Below, piece by piece: positions 1-14,512 of a DNA stretch of 64,000 nt. Location: contig CM121341.1 of NCBI GenBank assembly GCA_051530055.1, positions 15,190,001 to 15,254,000 on the forward strand, given 5' to 3'. The translations under genes were made by a program, and so were the position numbers. The notes beneath the pieces are model-generated. The model had not been told where the DNA came from, ran no database searches, and was given only the letters and a program-made list of their open reading frames with translations. Origin of the DNA: Neoechinorhynchus agilis (Eukaryota > Acanthocephala). Position 1 is the first letter of the stretch. Each line of letters opens with the position of its first letter.

Positions 1-23
1 ATTTTTAAGGTTATTTATTTTAG

Positions 24-1873
<1,850 letters not shown>

Positions 1874-1877
1874 AAAT

Positions 1878-1883
1878 AATAAA
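1878..1883 (+). terminator. Polyadenylation signal AATAAA of the PKC gene
   Basis: AATAAA starts five bases after the PKC stop codon. It is close, but nothing else downstream competes clearly. The motif is seen directly; its use is inferred. Confidence 0.45.
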
Positions 1884-3006
1884 TGAGAATGTATACGTCC
1901 TTACCGTTTCTAATCGACCTTTGACTTTGCTGTATGTCATTAAAAACGAATCGTCATAAATATTGATAAAAAGTTTAACAGAAAAACATTTCTGATAGTA
2001 TTCTTTAATTCTTCGTTCAAAGATCACGGATGTTAGATAGAAATAAAGTTTTAAAATGCAGCTAAAACGTAACAATCAATTCGGATAGCTTATGCGTAGA
2101 TCTCAAAGGTAGAATGCTAATAAAATGAGTTAAGTGAAAATGTGAAAGTGAATGAACACTGTACATAATTGCGCTATTTGATTCGGTATGATAATTTTAA
2201 ATTTTGCAGTCATAATTTGCAAAAGTGCAGTTAAATACTTTACGCGAACAACGCAAATGGATTTTGAGCAATGCTAAAATTTGTTAGAACACGTAAACGA
2301 AATTCGTACAAAATCGCGTGTATAGGTTTTAATTCAAGAACTGGAAAACTACCGACTTTTCGTGCTTGTAGAAGATTTTGCCATAAAAATCCCCACTGAT
2401 CTTGTTAGGTTGCTACTTTTATCGAATACCTTTCTTAAATTATCTATCATTGATACGGTAGGTTTCCAAAATCAAAGAGAGAGGAAACATCTTTACCTAA
2501 ATTATTATCACCTCTTTTTGTTTAGAACCTAACGTTTATGTTTGTCTTTTCATGAAATCGATTCTCATGATATCTTGTAATTCAACCTTTTTCTTGCGAA
2601 ATTTCTTTGGAAATTATTTATTCGAAAGGGAATCTTAGAAAAAAGGTGATATGATCATCATGGAATTTCTTTAAAAGCATCGTTTTTTAGATAATAAACA
2701 CATCGATCGTAAACAGAAATTTGAATTGGTCATTCTGGACATAAAGGGAGATTACTTTCATCTTCAGTTGTCCTATCAAGTTTAACTTTAAATTAATGTC
2801 TAATTTCTTGAGTACGATTGTTTTAAATACTGTGAATCCTTTTATTTTTTCATGAGAACAACCGAACATTGAACCGTGATACGGCAGATAAAATTCCAGT
2901 TTGACTCCGCGGTTGCGGATTTTAGTACCCACGTCGAAATGCGAGAATCTTAATTCTTTAGGAATTATTGTTCAGGTCTACACCCGGTAAATGATTATTT
3001 ATTAAA
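1884..3006. other. Intergenic AT-rich DNA between convergent PKC and PIP5K genes
   Basis: No reading frame here resembles a known family and no RNA gene was recognised. It must hold the two 3' untranslated regions. Confidence 0.5.
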
Positions 3007-3038
3007 GACGTTTCGAACCTCGTCGGGTTCATCATTAG
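3007..3038 (-). repeat. Hammerhead-like core, probable Penelope-type retroelement remnant
   Basis: On the minus strand the segment reads CTAATGA, then GAACC-loop-GGTTC, then GAAAC. That is the order CUGAUGA, stem II, GAAA of a hammerhead ribozyme with one core change (CTGATGA to CTAATGA). Such cores followed by ACGTC are typical of the terminal repeats of Penelope-like elements. No convincing stems I and III or reverse transcriptase were found nearby, so this looks like a relic. Confidence 0.4.
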
Positions 3039-3157
3039 AATTCGGGCGAAAGCTTTATTCTTGCAATGCTTCTAGAAAATATCCGATACCAGAAATTCAA
3101 TACCATGAATGATTGCAAAGTTCACACTTGATGACATTTATTGGCATTCACACACGC

Positions 3158-4740
3158 TCAAAAATCCTCAGAGTCCTTCGGTTCCCTAGGTTTTCTCGGT
3201 TTCGAAGTATCGTTGTATAGAACGTCGTACTGAGCGTATTGGTGTTCATTGCGTGATACAAAATTCATCATCGGTGGTTGATAGGGCACCGGCGGATACA
3301 TGTGCCTATTTAAATCTGGCATGGAGTCGTGCCCGTTTTTTAAATTATAAAGTGGCCTATCCGCAGCATATCTTATAGTGTCTGGCATTAATATTCTCCT
3401 TTGCTCTAACGGACGACCTCCTGGAGTTTGACTGGTTTGAATTGTTATAGGAGAAGGCATTGTACGTCGATCTGCGCCTATTCCGTGAGCGCTTGGCGAA
3501 GGAAATCGATTTTCAGTGGGATAAGGAAGAGGTGGTTTACTGGCTGTATAATGAGGTTCCGGCATGAGTATGCTATTAGAATTAGGATATGGTGGATCGA
3601 CCTTGGATAACCTTTCGACCTCGTGTAAAAGCAGACTTTTCAATCTCGAGGTTCCAAGATCATCTGTTCCTCGGATAAATACCCGATTGAATATAAATTT
3701 AAGGAATCTCTCGGCGTATTTACCGGGTTCAATGATTGATCTGGTTGAGTCGTCAGATTGGTTCCCTTGTATTCCCTGTAAATAATTCTGAAATTGCTTC
3801 CCGGCATCATAAGTCTGAAGTATATCTATAATTCCGAGAAATATAATGACGCGCTCTCCAGCTTCATTTTTAGCCGGTATTCCACCATATTTCTTGGCAT
3901 CGACGTTGTCAAATACAGGAGCAGTTCCCACATCGGAGTAAAGGCGATCTAACATAGTACTGTAAGCCTGCTTACCAGCCATATCAAATTGTAAATGATG
4001 TTGATGATGATGATCATCATCACGTCTGAGTGGAGCCAGTGAGCCATATATTGCTGAAATCGTACAAGTACTCAAAGCGTTTACCGACTGTACTGTCGGG
4101 GAGGTAATACTTCTTGGGTTATCTAGGTTTCTTAGAGCGAGATCATCAATTTGGTAAGGGATTTAAAAATCGGCGAACTCGCATTATACCCACCAGTAGA
4201 GAATAATCCATTATATTCCAACTTCTCAGTATTTCAACATCATCTTGAATTGTCTCTTTGAGTCGATCGTATATCTCCGCCGGCAGTGTAAATCCTATTT
4301 GATGAAATCGCATAAAATCATTGTCTTTGAGAGTAGGAGCAGCTTTTGAGTACTCTTCGGCACTAGCTTCCCGCCCTAAAGTGCTTCCCTTTAAGTCGTA
4401 TCGCTCATGAATGGGAAGCGTTAAGGGAATTATATTTGACATAATTACGAATCTTAGCTTTAGAAAGCTGTTTTCTTGAATATACGAAAAGAGTCCGAAG
4501 TATCGGGCGAGAAATGATCGCTTCCGATTGGCTAAATTGTGATAATAGTCGTTCAGTAATTCAGATTGAAAGAAACGAGCCTCATAGTCACGAACTGTTT
4601 TCAGGAAAAACTCGGAGTCGCCAGTCACGTAGAATAGACTGCCACTTTTGGCAGGATTGCAAAACTCCTTTAGTTCTTGAACCATAATTGAATCCGCTAT
4701 CAATGATGGAGTTAAATTGTATTCAAGCATAATTCGTCTA
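3158..4740 (-). CDS. PIP5K1: Phosphatidylinositol-4-phosphate 5-kinase, type I (5' end not resolved)
   Basis: Makes PI(4,5)P2 from PI4P at the plasma membrane. Two exons are clear: 4740 (or somewhat further upstream) down to 4185, and 4132 down to 3158. Motifs in order: SGSLFYVTGDSEFFLKTV with the ATP-contacting lysine, YDLKGSTLGREAS, IMDYSLLVGI, RNLDNP, YGGIPAKNEAGERV, FLGIIDILQTY with the metal-binding Asp, and GKYAERF. The MSNIIP and GGIPA segments mark type I rather than type II kinases. The C-terminal 150 or so residues are Pro-rich and low complexity. In the activation loop the type I Lys-Lys and specificity Glu appear to be replaced by Lys-Gln and Gln. The N-terminal part of the kinase domain was not found between 4760 and 5688, so the gene is 5'-incomplete here. 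The 52-nt intron between the exons is non-canonical (separate entry). Confidence 0.85.
4133..4184 (-). other. Non-canonical 52-nt intron of the PIP5K gene
   Basis: Removing these 52 nt joins IMDYSLLVGI to RNLDNP, matching the family pattern LLxGIHNxD. No GT-AG pair does so: the only in-frame canonical pair (donor gtataa, acceptor acctag) deletes GI and NLD. Read on the minus strand, GCGAG lies near the 5' end and CTCGC near the 3' end, giving five pairs plus two more past a mismatch. The boundary is ambiguous by three nt because TAA is present at both junctions. Confidence 0.6.
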
Positions 4741-4759
4741 AATCCAACATGCCCATAGG

Positions 4760-5688
4760 TGTATATTTCAAGAGATTTTGAATGTTAAGTGGAATCTGTG
4801 GTCGGTGGTAACGTTTTATTTTTTATCAAAGCGATTAAAGCAAGAACATTTTGACGACTTTTGTGGTTTAAATGCTCCAACTAACAACAAAACATCACGT
4901 TCTATTACATATATGGAAATAACATAGTTAAGATACATACCAAAGGGTTATACTTTTGAAACATAAAGTGTTAACCAATGCAAACAGATTAGCAATTTTC
5001 GGCATTATTACTTTAACTTCGACTGTATAAGATTACGCGAGTTTTCTTCGGCTTAAAAATCTTGTTCTCGATTTTTAGCCTAAGGTTTCCAAGGGAATCA
5101 CAAATAGATATGTCACCGGTTCAAGTCCACTGGTCGCTGGGTTCCCCGGGGGGGAGGCTGCTGGAAGGGTGGGGTCGGAAGAAGGGTTTGTTTATATAAA
5201 AAGTCGGCGAATAAAAGTGTGGCTTTATAATCAATTTTGTGAATTAAAAAAGTCTAAGTAAATTAATCGCAAACTTACAACGTCTAATTTCGAGCTACAT
5301 TCTTACTAACTTTTTCGGAAAAACAATAAGTTAAAGTTGCACCACAACATTTCGAATGACTTTTTATTTCAAATAACGACCAAGGAGCGTGGTTTAGTTC
5401 AAAAAAAATTGCCAACTTTGACGACGTTATAAAATGCGCATTATCGCTGAAAAGAACTTTGAACTGTTAGTAAATTTTAGTGGCAAAAATGCATAGAATT
5501 GATCGTATTTTTGTTTGAATGGTAATGGGATTGCGACCACATTGGAAATTTTTAATTCCGATTCCTAAATATTCTAGAGAAACAAACGATTTTGGTTGGG
5601 TTTGCTTTGAAAAAGTATAAATCGAACAGAGGGACAACGATTTAGAGACAAAAAAGGTGAATTTGAGATAAAACACTTGGGTTAATGT
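4760..5688. other. Intergenic DNA between PIP5K and the H2B-like gene
   Basis: No family-like exon was found on either strand. A short inverted repeat lies at about 5049-5083 (GGCTAAAAATC arms on the minus strand, one arm with an extra base). A G-rich run sits near 5148. Confidence 0.4.
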
Positions 5689-6552
5689 TCAGTTGTGATT
5701 ATAGACGAAGACATGAAGCCGAATCCGGACATTGCTGCTGTCAAATTCTCTTGAGTCTAACTCAAAAGCTGGTACATCAATTGGCACAACGCAATTGCTA
5801 TCATCGACGCTACAAGCATGCCGGACCCCAGGATGTCCGACCGCACCTTGAGGCAATGGTTGAAACAATCGTCTAGTGACCGATGTGAATTCATGTTTGA
5901 TAATAACACTTTTGAGTTGTTCCTTTTCGGACGCTCTTAAGAAGAAATTAATACCGTATTGTAGACTAAGTCGAATGTCTCTAGAGTTGAGTCGACCAGT
6001 TGCTAGAGCGTTTCTGAGAATGGCTGATTTTGATTGAGCTGCCGTCTCATCAATGACTTCTTTGGCGGCTAAAGTAACTCGCTTCAAAGTATCGTAAACA
6101 AAGTCCATTAAGCGTGGTACTGTTGCATCTAAGAATTCGATTGAAGATGTTAGAAGATTATACTACAAGTGGCACAGGAATCCTGATGCATTTCCCATTT
6201 ATGTGCGACTCCCCCTACATCCTCCTGTCATTTCTCTTCGTCAACACTATGACTAGTCGTCTTTAGCACAACACTTGCCGCCTAGTTTTTATGGGAGCTG
6301 TGACGCTAACTCACATACTTACACCCATATTAAAAAAGCAAGGACGAACAGGAATTTTGTTGATCGATAAATAAAGATAGAATACTCACCAAATACAGAA
6401 TCCACTAGGATAAAAGGTGGGTTCCATACTGTCCACAAACGTCTTGCTACTCCGCGTATGTTTGCTCGTGAACATGATGGCGAACAACGAGACGATTGAC
6501 GTGAACATTGTTTTCTGGAAGGCATTGATTTCTCGATGATCGACAGTGACAT
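5689..6552 (-). CDS. Divergent histone-fold protein, H2B-like, with Arg/Ser/Cys-rich N-terminus
   Basis: Two exons, 6552-6390 and 6128-5689, joined at phase 1 across a GT-AG intron (gtgagt donor, ttcttag acceptor), give 200 residues. Residues 61-80 (LMDFVYDTLKRVTLAAKEVI) match H2B helix 2 ([20 protein letters not shown]), and residues 101-113 (LNSRDIRLSLQYG) match H2B helix 3 (ITSREIQTAVRLL). Between them lie about 13 residues more than in H2B. Residues 10-36 are rich in Arg, Ser and Cys (SRKQCSRQSSRCSPSCSR), reminiscent of protamine-like sperm chromatin proteins. A tail of about 60 residues follows the fold. A DNA-packaging role, perhaps in the germ line, is inference. The extra segment between helices coincides with a hairpin and might be an unremoved mini-intron. 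The family call rests on motif resemblance only. Confidence 0.5.
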
Positions 6553-6901
6553 TTTTCTATTTTGTTCCTTGCAAATTGTTCCCGGTTCTACGTTTCACAT
6601 AGGGAAATGGCTGTTACCTTTCGCACCCGCTGGTATGTCAATCGTCTACACTACTTCTCGCCTACTTCACATGCCTTAAATATATAAATTAAAGGAAAAT
6701 CAATCACAATTATAGGTGCTGAAAGACGATTAATCGTATCGTATAAATATGAATGGATCGATAAAACGTCTACTAGTTATCACAAATGCTTTCTAGAAGG
6801 CAGTTGATGGCATAGATCCAGCCTAAACGTGATCTTATCTTCACACGCAAAAAGGAAAGGGCTTAGATCCGTAGACATTTTCGCGTTTAATATTTTATTT
6901 A

Positions 6902-7400
6902 TTGCTCAAGGTCAGACGAAGAAATTCTCGAGTTGATAACAGGTTTTTTAAACTAATAAAATGCTTATTTGCTTTATGTGGGGCTACAGAGCCCATTTTC
7001 GCCATTAAAATTTTTTGTTACGCGAATTCTGAAAAGGAAATTCCAAAATATTCAATTGGTTTTTTACTAATAAAATGCTCATTTACTTTATGTGTAGCTA
7101 CGGAGCCCATTTTATCCATTAAAATCGTCTTTGTTACTCGAATTCCGAAGAGGCGATTCCAAAGCAATCAATTGTTTTATTTTAATTCTTACTGGAAGAT
7201 TCCTCAACCATTAATTGATTTTCAAAATATTAAAATAAATAATCGTAGTTTTCAGGGACGTTACAAAACTAAACTATTTTTTAAATTTAATATTTTTTAG
7301 TATCTTGAATTTGGGCCAAGAATTTTTATTCGAGTAACTTTTTTAAAGTAATAAAATGCTTATGCAGAATTCACGACGCTGCAAATCCTAATTTTTGCAT
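6902..7400. repeat. Degenerate direct repeat, period about 114 bp
   Basis: Blocks starting ACTAATAAAATGC at 6952 and 7066 are followed by similar sequence (GCTAC-GAGCCCATTTT-CCATTAAAAT, then a GAATTC-GAA block). A weaker partial copy (AGTAATAAAATGCTTATG) lies near 7340. The open frame over this stretch comes from the repeat and does not look coding. Confidence 0.6.
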
Positions 7401-7709
7401 TTAATCTTTTTTGATTGTGTAATAAGAGATTCCTGGGCTACCAACTGTTTTAAATTTTTATGGGTGTTATAAGAAACAGTTAGGCCTTTCATTAGTTTGC
7501 TGTGCCGGTTGATTATTTTCGTATTGAATTAAAAATTTGCTTTCAATTTCAGGAATTACATATATTGCTCACGGATAAGAATTAAAACTTGCCATGAAGT
7601 TAATCTGACTTTTGGCATTCTTTGTTCACTAAATACTTTTAAAATAATCAACTTAGACGAAAACTCGGTTAGTGTCCATTAGCGGAGAATTCATAAAGAT
7701 GTAGAGCGG

Positions 7710-8628
7710 TCACAAAATCACACTTCGCTGGATAACTATATAATGTTTTTGCCTAGCGCATTCACTAACAACAACTTGCATTTCCCAATTATTTTTAAGA
7801 AATTCATACGAGAACGGAATAAAAAATGTCTCGTTTGCCTCGCAGATATAAAGTAGAATTTAATTGAATAACTTGAACCTGCAGCATAAAAAAGATAATA
7901 TCGCAAAAATTCTGTATAAAGAAGCATGTGCGTTTTTCCTGGTTTTCGGATTCCAGGTTATGCGAGTGGATCTCAATGTTTTTGCAGCATTCCGATAGCG
8001 AATCAAGCACGTCATCGACTATATTTCTTGGACCTAAAATACCATGTCCAATAAAGTAAGATATTAATTTTTAAATCATTCATCTAATAGCAATAATCTT
8101 CAATCCAAGGTAAGAATTTAAAAATCACTAAAAAATCTAGATGTCAAAAAATTGAACATTGTCAAAAACGCTCCACGCGCTTATTGATGTGCAACTGAAC
8201 AGTGGTCGCTTATTTGAACTTTACTATTTTATGGGGTACTAGATAAAAAGAATAATTTCGTTTAGTGAAAATATCTTGATCTTTAATTTTTCAATATCTC
8301 CTTCGATTCAAAATGCTGTTATTCTAGAGAAGTTTAATACTAGTGAATTTAAACTTACAATTTGGATGATCAATTACCTTCACCCTTGGTATGCCCTCAG
8401 CTACAATTGCTATCAACATTCCTCTCTTTTTAGGCTGCGCCTAAATTACCGCGAAGTGACATTTCGAATTCTTGTCTTCATCAACTTGATTTTTCGAAGC
8501 GTGTAGTCAAAAGAAACTGACAGTGTTAACTTACCTTTGGGAAATAACCTACGATTTGTATGTCTTAGAATTGTGATGGGATGATTTATCGTATTATTGT
8601 TTTGACAACTCTCAATTTTGCCAACCAT
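7710..8628 (-). CDS. Unrecognised three-exon gene, 125 residues
   Basis: I do not recognise the family. Exons 8628-8535, 8033-7879 and 7838-7710 join in frame through GT-AG introns of 501 and 40 nt (donors gtaagt and gttcaa; acceptors ttttag and tgcgag). The total is 126 codons including the TGA stop. Exon 1 starts MVGKIESCQNNN; exon 2 carries VDDVLDSLSECCKN, predicted helical; exon 3 ends in an aromatic and hydrophobic stretch (FFIPFSYEFLKNNWEMQVVV). There is no signal peptide or long membrane segment. Support is structural: two phase-compatible introns of a size typical for this genome and open exons throughout. The second donor and its acceptor are weak, so exon 3 is the least certain part. 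Confidence 0.5.
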
Positions 8629-8916
8629 AGTACATTAGCTTCAGCCAATTATTGCAAGAAGCTGCTTCGTTCTAAAGAATACTTAATAGGATTAAAAATA
8701 CTTCCAAACCCGTCTTTTAATTTCATGAAATCTAAATGCATTTTTTGAAGGTCGTCGCAATAATGGCAGGTTATAATATTTTGAAAAGGCAAATTTTTCA
8801 CGCTTTAGAAATTGACTAAGTGGATTTTTCTATAATTACAAACGATCAATATGTTAAAAATTTCGTACTGGACCAAAACATACTAGTAATTATGGTCATC
8901 TCCTTGAGGAAGCATA

Positions 8917-9045
8917 ACCATAAAGGACCAAGTACCGCTGAAAGGAGGAAACTCACTGATGAGTCCCGCCTCCGGAGGGATGTACAAAACTCATTACCGT
9001 ATGTATCAAAGTTTAAGTGATTTTATGCGCTTCCCTGATGCAAGA
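8917..9045 (+). repeat. Dispersed repeat with hammerhead-like half-core, copy A
   Basis: Shares about 130 bp with the minus strand of 19456-19620: CTGATGAGTCCCGCCTCC, GGAGGGAT, TACAAAACTCAT, CCGTATG and AAGTGATTTTATGCGCTTC occur in the same order. CTGATGA followed by a GC-rich inverted stretch is the first half of a hammerhead core, but the required GAAA reads AAAA. Confidence 0.6.
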
Positions 9046-10590
9046 TATCGGCGGGCTGTTCTAAATTCCCACATTCCATTTAGATCTTTCTTCACACTTT
9101 TCCTCACTAAAAGATTGAAATTTCTTTATGTACATTCTGAGACCGAAATGGATAAATCATTACTTTATATTTCTGACTACCGATCAAACTAGTAACTTGT
9201 CATTGTGCATAGAAATTCAATTAAAAACATAAAGAACCTCCACTTTCGAGTAGCTTAAGGCTTATTATTTTTCGTCATTCGTGACTTAAATCCCGTAAAC
9301 AAAATTACGTAAGTTATTTTTGTGAGCTCAATTAATTTTTCTACACAAAAGCCTTGGGTGTTTTGTTTTAGACTCTATGGTCCAAGCCAAAAAAGCACAT
9401 TTTTTACCCAAGCGAAAAAAATTTACCCGAAAAACAAACCTAACTACAACGGTATATGAACTTAAATGTAGTATATAAGGACGAGAATTCAACCCAAAAA
9501 CTTACAATCCATTTTTACCCGGCAAGTCTCAACAAACTTGATCCTTGAGATATAACTTGGGTAAGCTACTCTTATAATCCTCTATAATTCTTTTGCCTTT
9601 AAACTAAAAACTGAAGACTGTGAGTTAATATTGACATTTTGGAACAAGAGTTGTAAGCCCTTTAGTGTGCCCGATATTTTAGTCGGGGCATTCGCAGTAC
9701 AAATTTAGGCTGAAATACAGTCTTGTTTCGTAAAATAGTCATTCCCCGTTTTATTTAGTTCGTTTTATAGAAATCTGTGCTTTACAGACTGCAATTTAAA
9801 GTAAATCTCTTCAAATATCAAGTTTATTTTGGAACAAAAGCGGCCATATTTATTTGAAATGAATGGGATTTAGGGAATGATTTTACCCAAAAGAGCTCAG
9901 AATCAATGGATTATTGCGTATTTTCCATATAAAATATTCACTACTCGAGCGACTGCTATGGTGTTTCATTCTTTTACACTCCTTATTAACTGTTCCGAGT
10001 GTCCTATGAACATTTTATACCCGAAATATTTGCTCCGTTTGTGGTGTTTAACTACGCTAAATCTATTGCGTCTCGCTCGAAGGCTTCACGAGACTTTTGC
10101 GAGTGAAAAGACAATTAGGTTGAATCTTTCTTTAAGGTTGAGGTCGGCGTACATGCAGCTTTTTACGTTATTTTCAGTCATCCATCTATGATAATATCGA
10201 TTCATCGTTTCCGAAAAAAATGCTGAAGATTAGAATCGTAGATTGTAGTGGTTTTGTCTTACAAGCTTCGTGATTACTCATCCCTTGTTTCCTTTAGAGA
10301 GAGAAAAATGAGATCAACGACTTCGTTTATAAATGTAAAAATGCGGTCCAGACCCACATTGCTATTAAGATCTTCTAATAGTCTACCAAAAGCCTTTTAA
10401 ACTTAGTACTCATAGAGTTGTTACAAGAAGTTCTGGAACTGCAAGGAAATTAAGTTCCAAATGACCTTTGAATCTCTTTTATTTAGTTATTGGGGTTTAC
10501 AGACTATGTCGAAAATTGCTTTTAAGAAATATTTTATTGTGCAATTTTAGATTTCGCCACACTGACTCGTGAACTCGTTATAAGAAATGA
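9046..10590. other. Intergenic AT-rich DNA, nothing recognised
   Basis: Open frames here, including one of 104 codons at 9877-10191, show no family motif, no splice support and low-complexity composition. Confidence 0.4.
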
Positions 10591-10787
10591 AATATATTTT
10601 TTGCTTGGTGATTGGGAAAGTACAGATTAATTTTTTAATTTAAATTTTTCGTCCTCCACGCCGGACTTCAGGTTGTTTTCGTAAAAAATACATTGCGTAA
10701 TGAATATGAAGAAGTCCGACGAGACGGACGAAATATTTAAATCATAAAATTAATCTCTATTTTCTTAATCACCAAACAAAATATAAC
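10591..10787. mobile_element. Fold-back (MITE-like) inverted repeat, about 197 bp
   Basis: Arms of about 80 bp run from 10591 to about 10672 and from about 10708 to 10787. Both contain a TTGGTGATT outer block, AGATTAATTTT, ATTTAAAT and TTTCGTCC, ending in CGGACTTC and its complement GAAGTCCG. The short centre carries no gene. The structure fits a non-autonomous DNA transposon remnant; target duplications were not clear. Confidence 0.65.
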
Positions 10788-11177
10788 CATCAACAACTTT
10801 TTTTACAATTCTAATCCGCTGTAGCATTTCTTTTTGCCCATGTAAAATTTTTTTCGTCATTCAATATTTTATCAGATTGACATTTTCATAAATTTTGTTG
10901 TCAAAAATGTAGATGTTCATAAACTTTGAAAGGTGACAGTTCGTCTTTAATTGAGAAATAGTGAAAGACGTCTCATGGAGTGGTACTAACCCGAAAACTC
11001 ACCAAATTTCCATTGTTCTAAGAACTAGCGACGTAAGATTGTTCTGACGTATCCGTTCTTTTGTCAACCTCCAGCGTTATTCTTTCTCTTCTGTTAATAT
11101 CCTTTGTTGTTTTTTTAATACTCACAAACAATCAAGGTCGACCTATTTATTTTTAATATTTAATGTACAGTGGTTTC

Positions 11178-11535
11178 TGGGGTTAATCGGATAATCTTTT
11201 TGGTCTTAATAGCCGGTTACTTTACCTCATTGAACAATTTTAGTCTTTAAATATGGTCGATTCCGGGATTAATCGAAGCGCATCGGGACGCTATCTTTTT
11301 TGTCCGCGTAATTTGCTGATATTAATAGCCGGTTACTTGACTGCATTGAACAATTTTAGTTTTTAAATACGGTCGACTCCGAGATTAATCGAACCGCTTC
11401 GGGACGCGATCTTTTGGGTCCTCGTATTTGGCTGATATTAATAACCGGTTACTTGACCACATGAACAATTTTAGTATTTAAATACAGTCGATTCCGAGAT
11501 TAATCGAATTGCATTCGGACGCAATTTTTTTTACT
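11178..11535. repeat. Tandem repeat, about three copies of a 116-bp unit, upstream of NEDD4
   Basis: TTAATAGCCGGTTAC (ATAACCGGTTAC in the third copy) recurs with ends at 11220, 11336 and 11452, exactly 116 bp apart. Each is followed by ACAATTTTAG, a TTTAAATA block, GTCGA, GATTAATCGAA and CGGGACGC or a variant. It ends about 210 bp before the NEDD4 start codon. Confidence 0.8.
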
Positions 11536-11649
11536 GATTCCGGTCGTGCCATTTGGAGCAACTCGTATTGTTTGCGTGCCACGCAGCGCCTCATTAGGCT
11601 GTCCTTTCCTTCATTTTCTAGATTTTAACGAGTTAACGAGTTCGTTTGA

Positions 11650-14512
<2,863 letters not shown>

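Noticed and set aside
5110-5160. tRNA-like GGTTCAAGTCC segment
   Set aside because: The flanking bases do not form a T-arm stem and no cloverleaf could be built; at most a distant tRNA-derived trace.
5980-6110. H2B-like exon as the missing N-terminal exon of PIP5K
   Set aside because: The segment QYGINFFL faintly resembles the PIP5K start, but the gene has its own first exon, start codon and stop, and the histone-fold match is better.
8380-8450. Minus-strand peptide with IAIVAEGIP, resembling the CoA-ligase part of ATP-citrate lyase
   Set aside because: Only about nine residues match. Neighbouring sequence has none of the expected family motifs, and it lies inside the inferred intron of another gene.
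9877-10191. 104-codon plus-strand frame
   Set aside because: No motif, no polyadenylation signal, no splice support; composition is like the surrounding AT-rich DNA.
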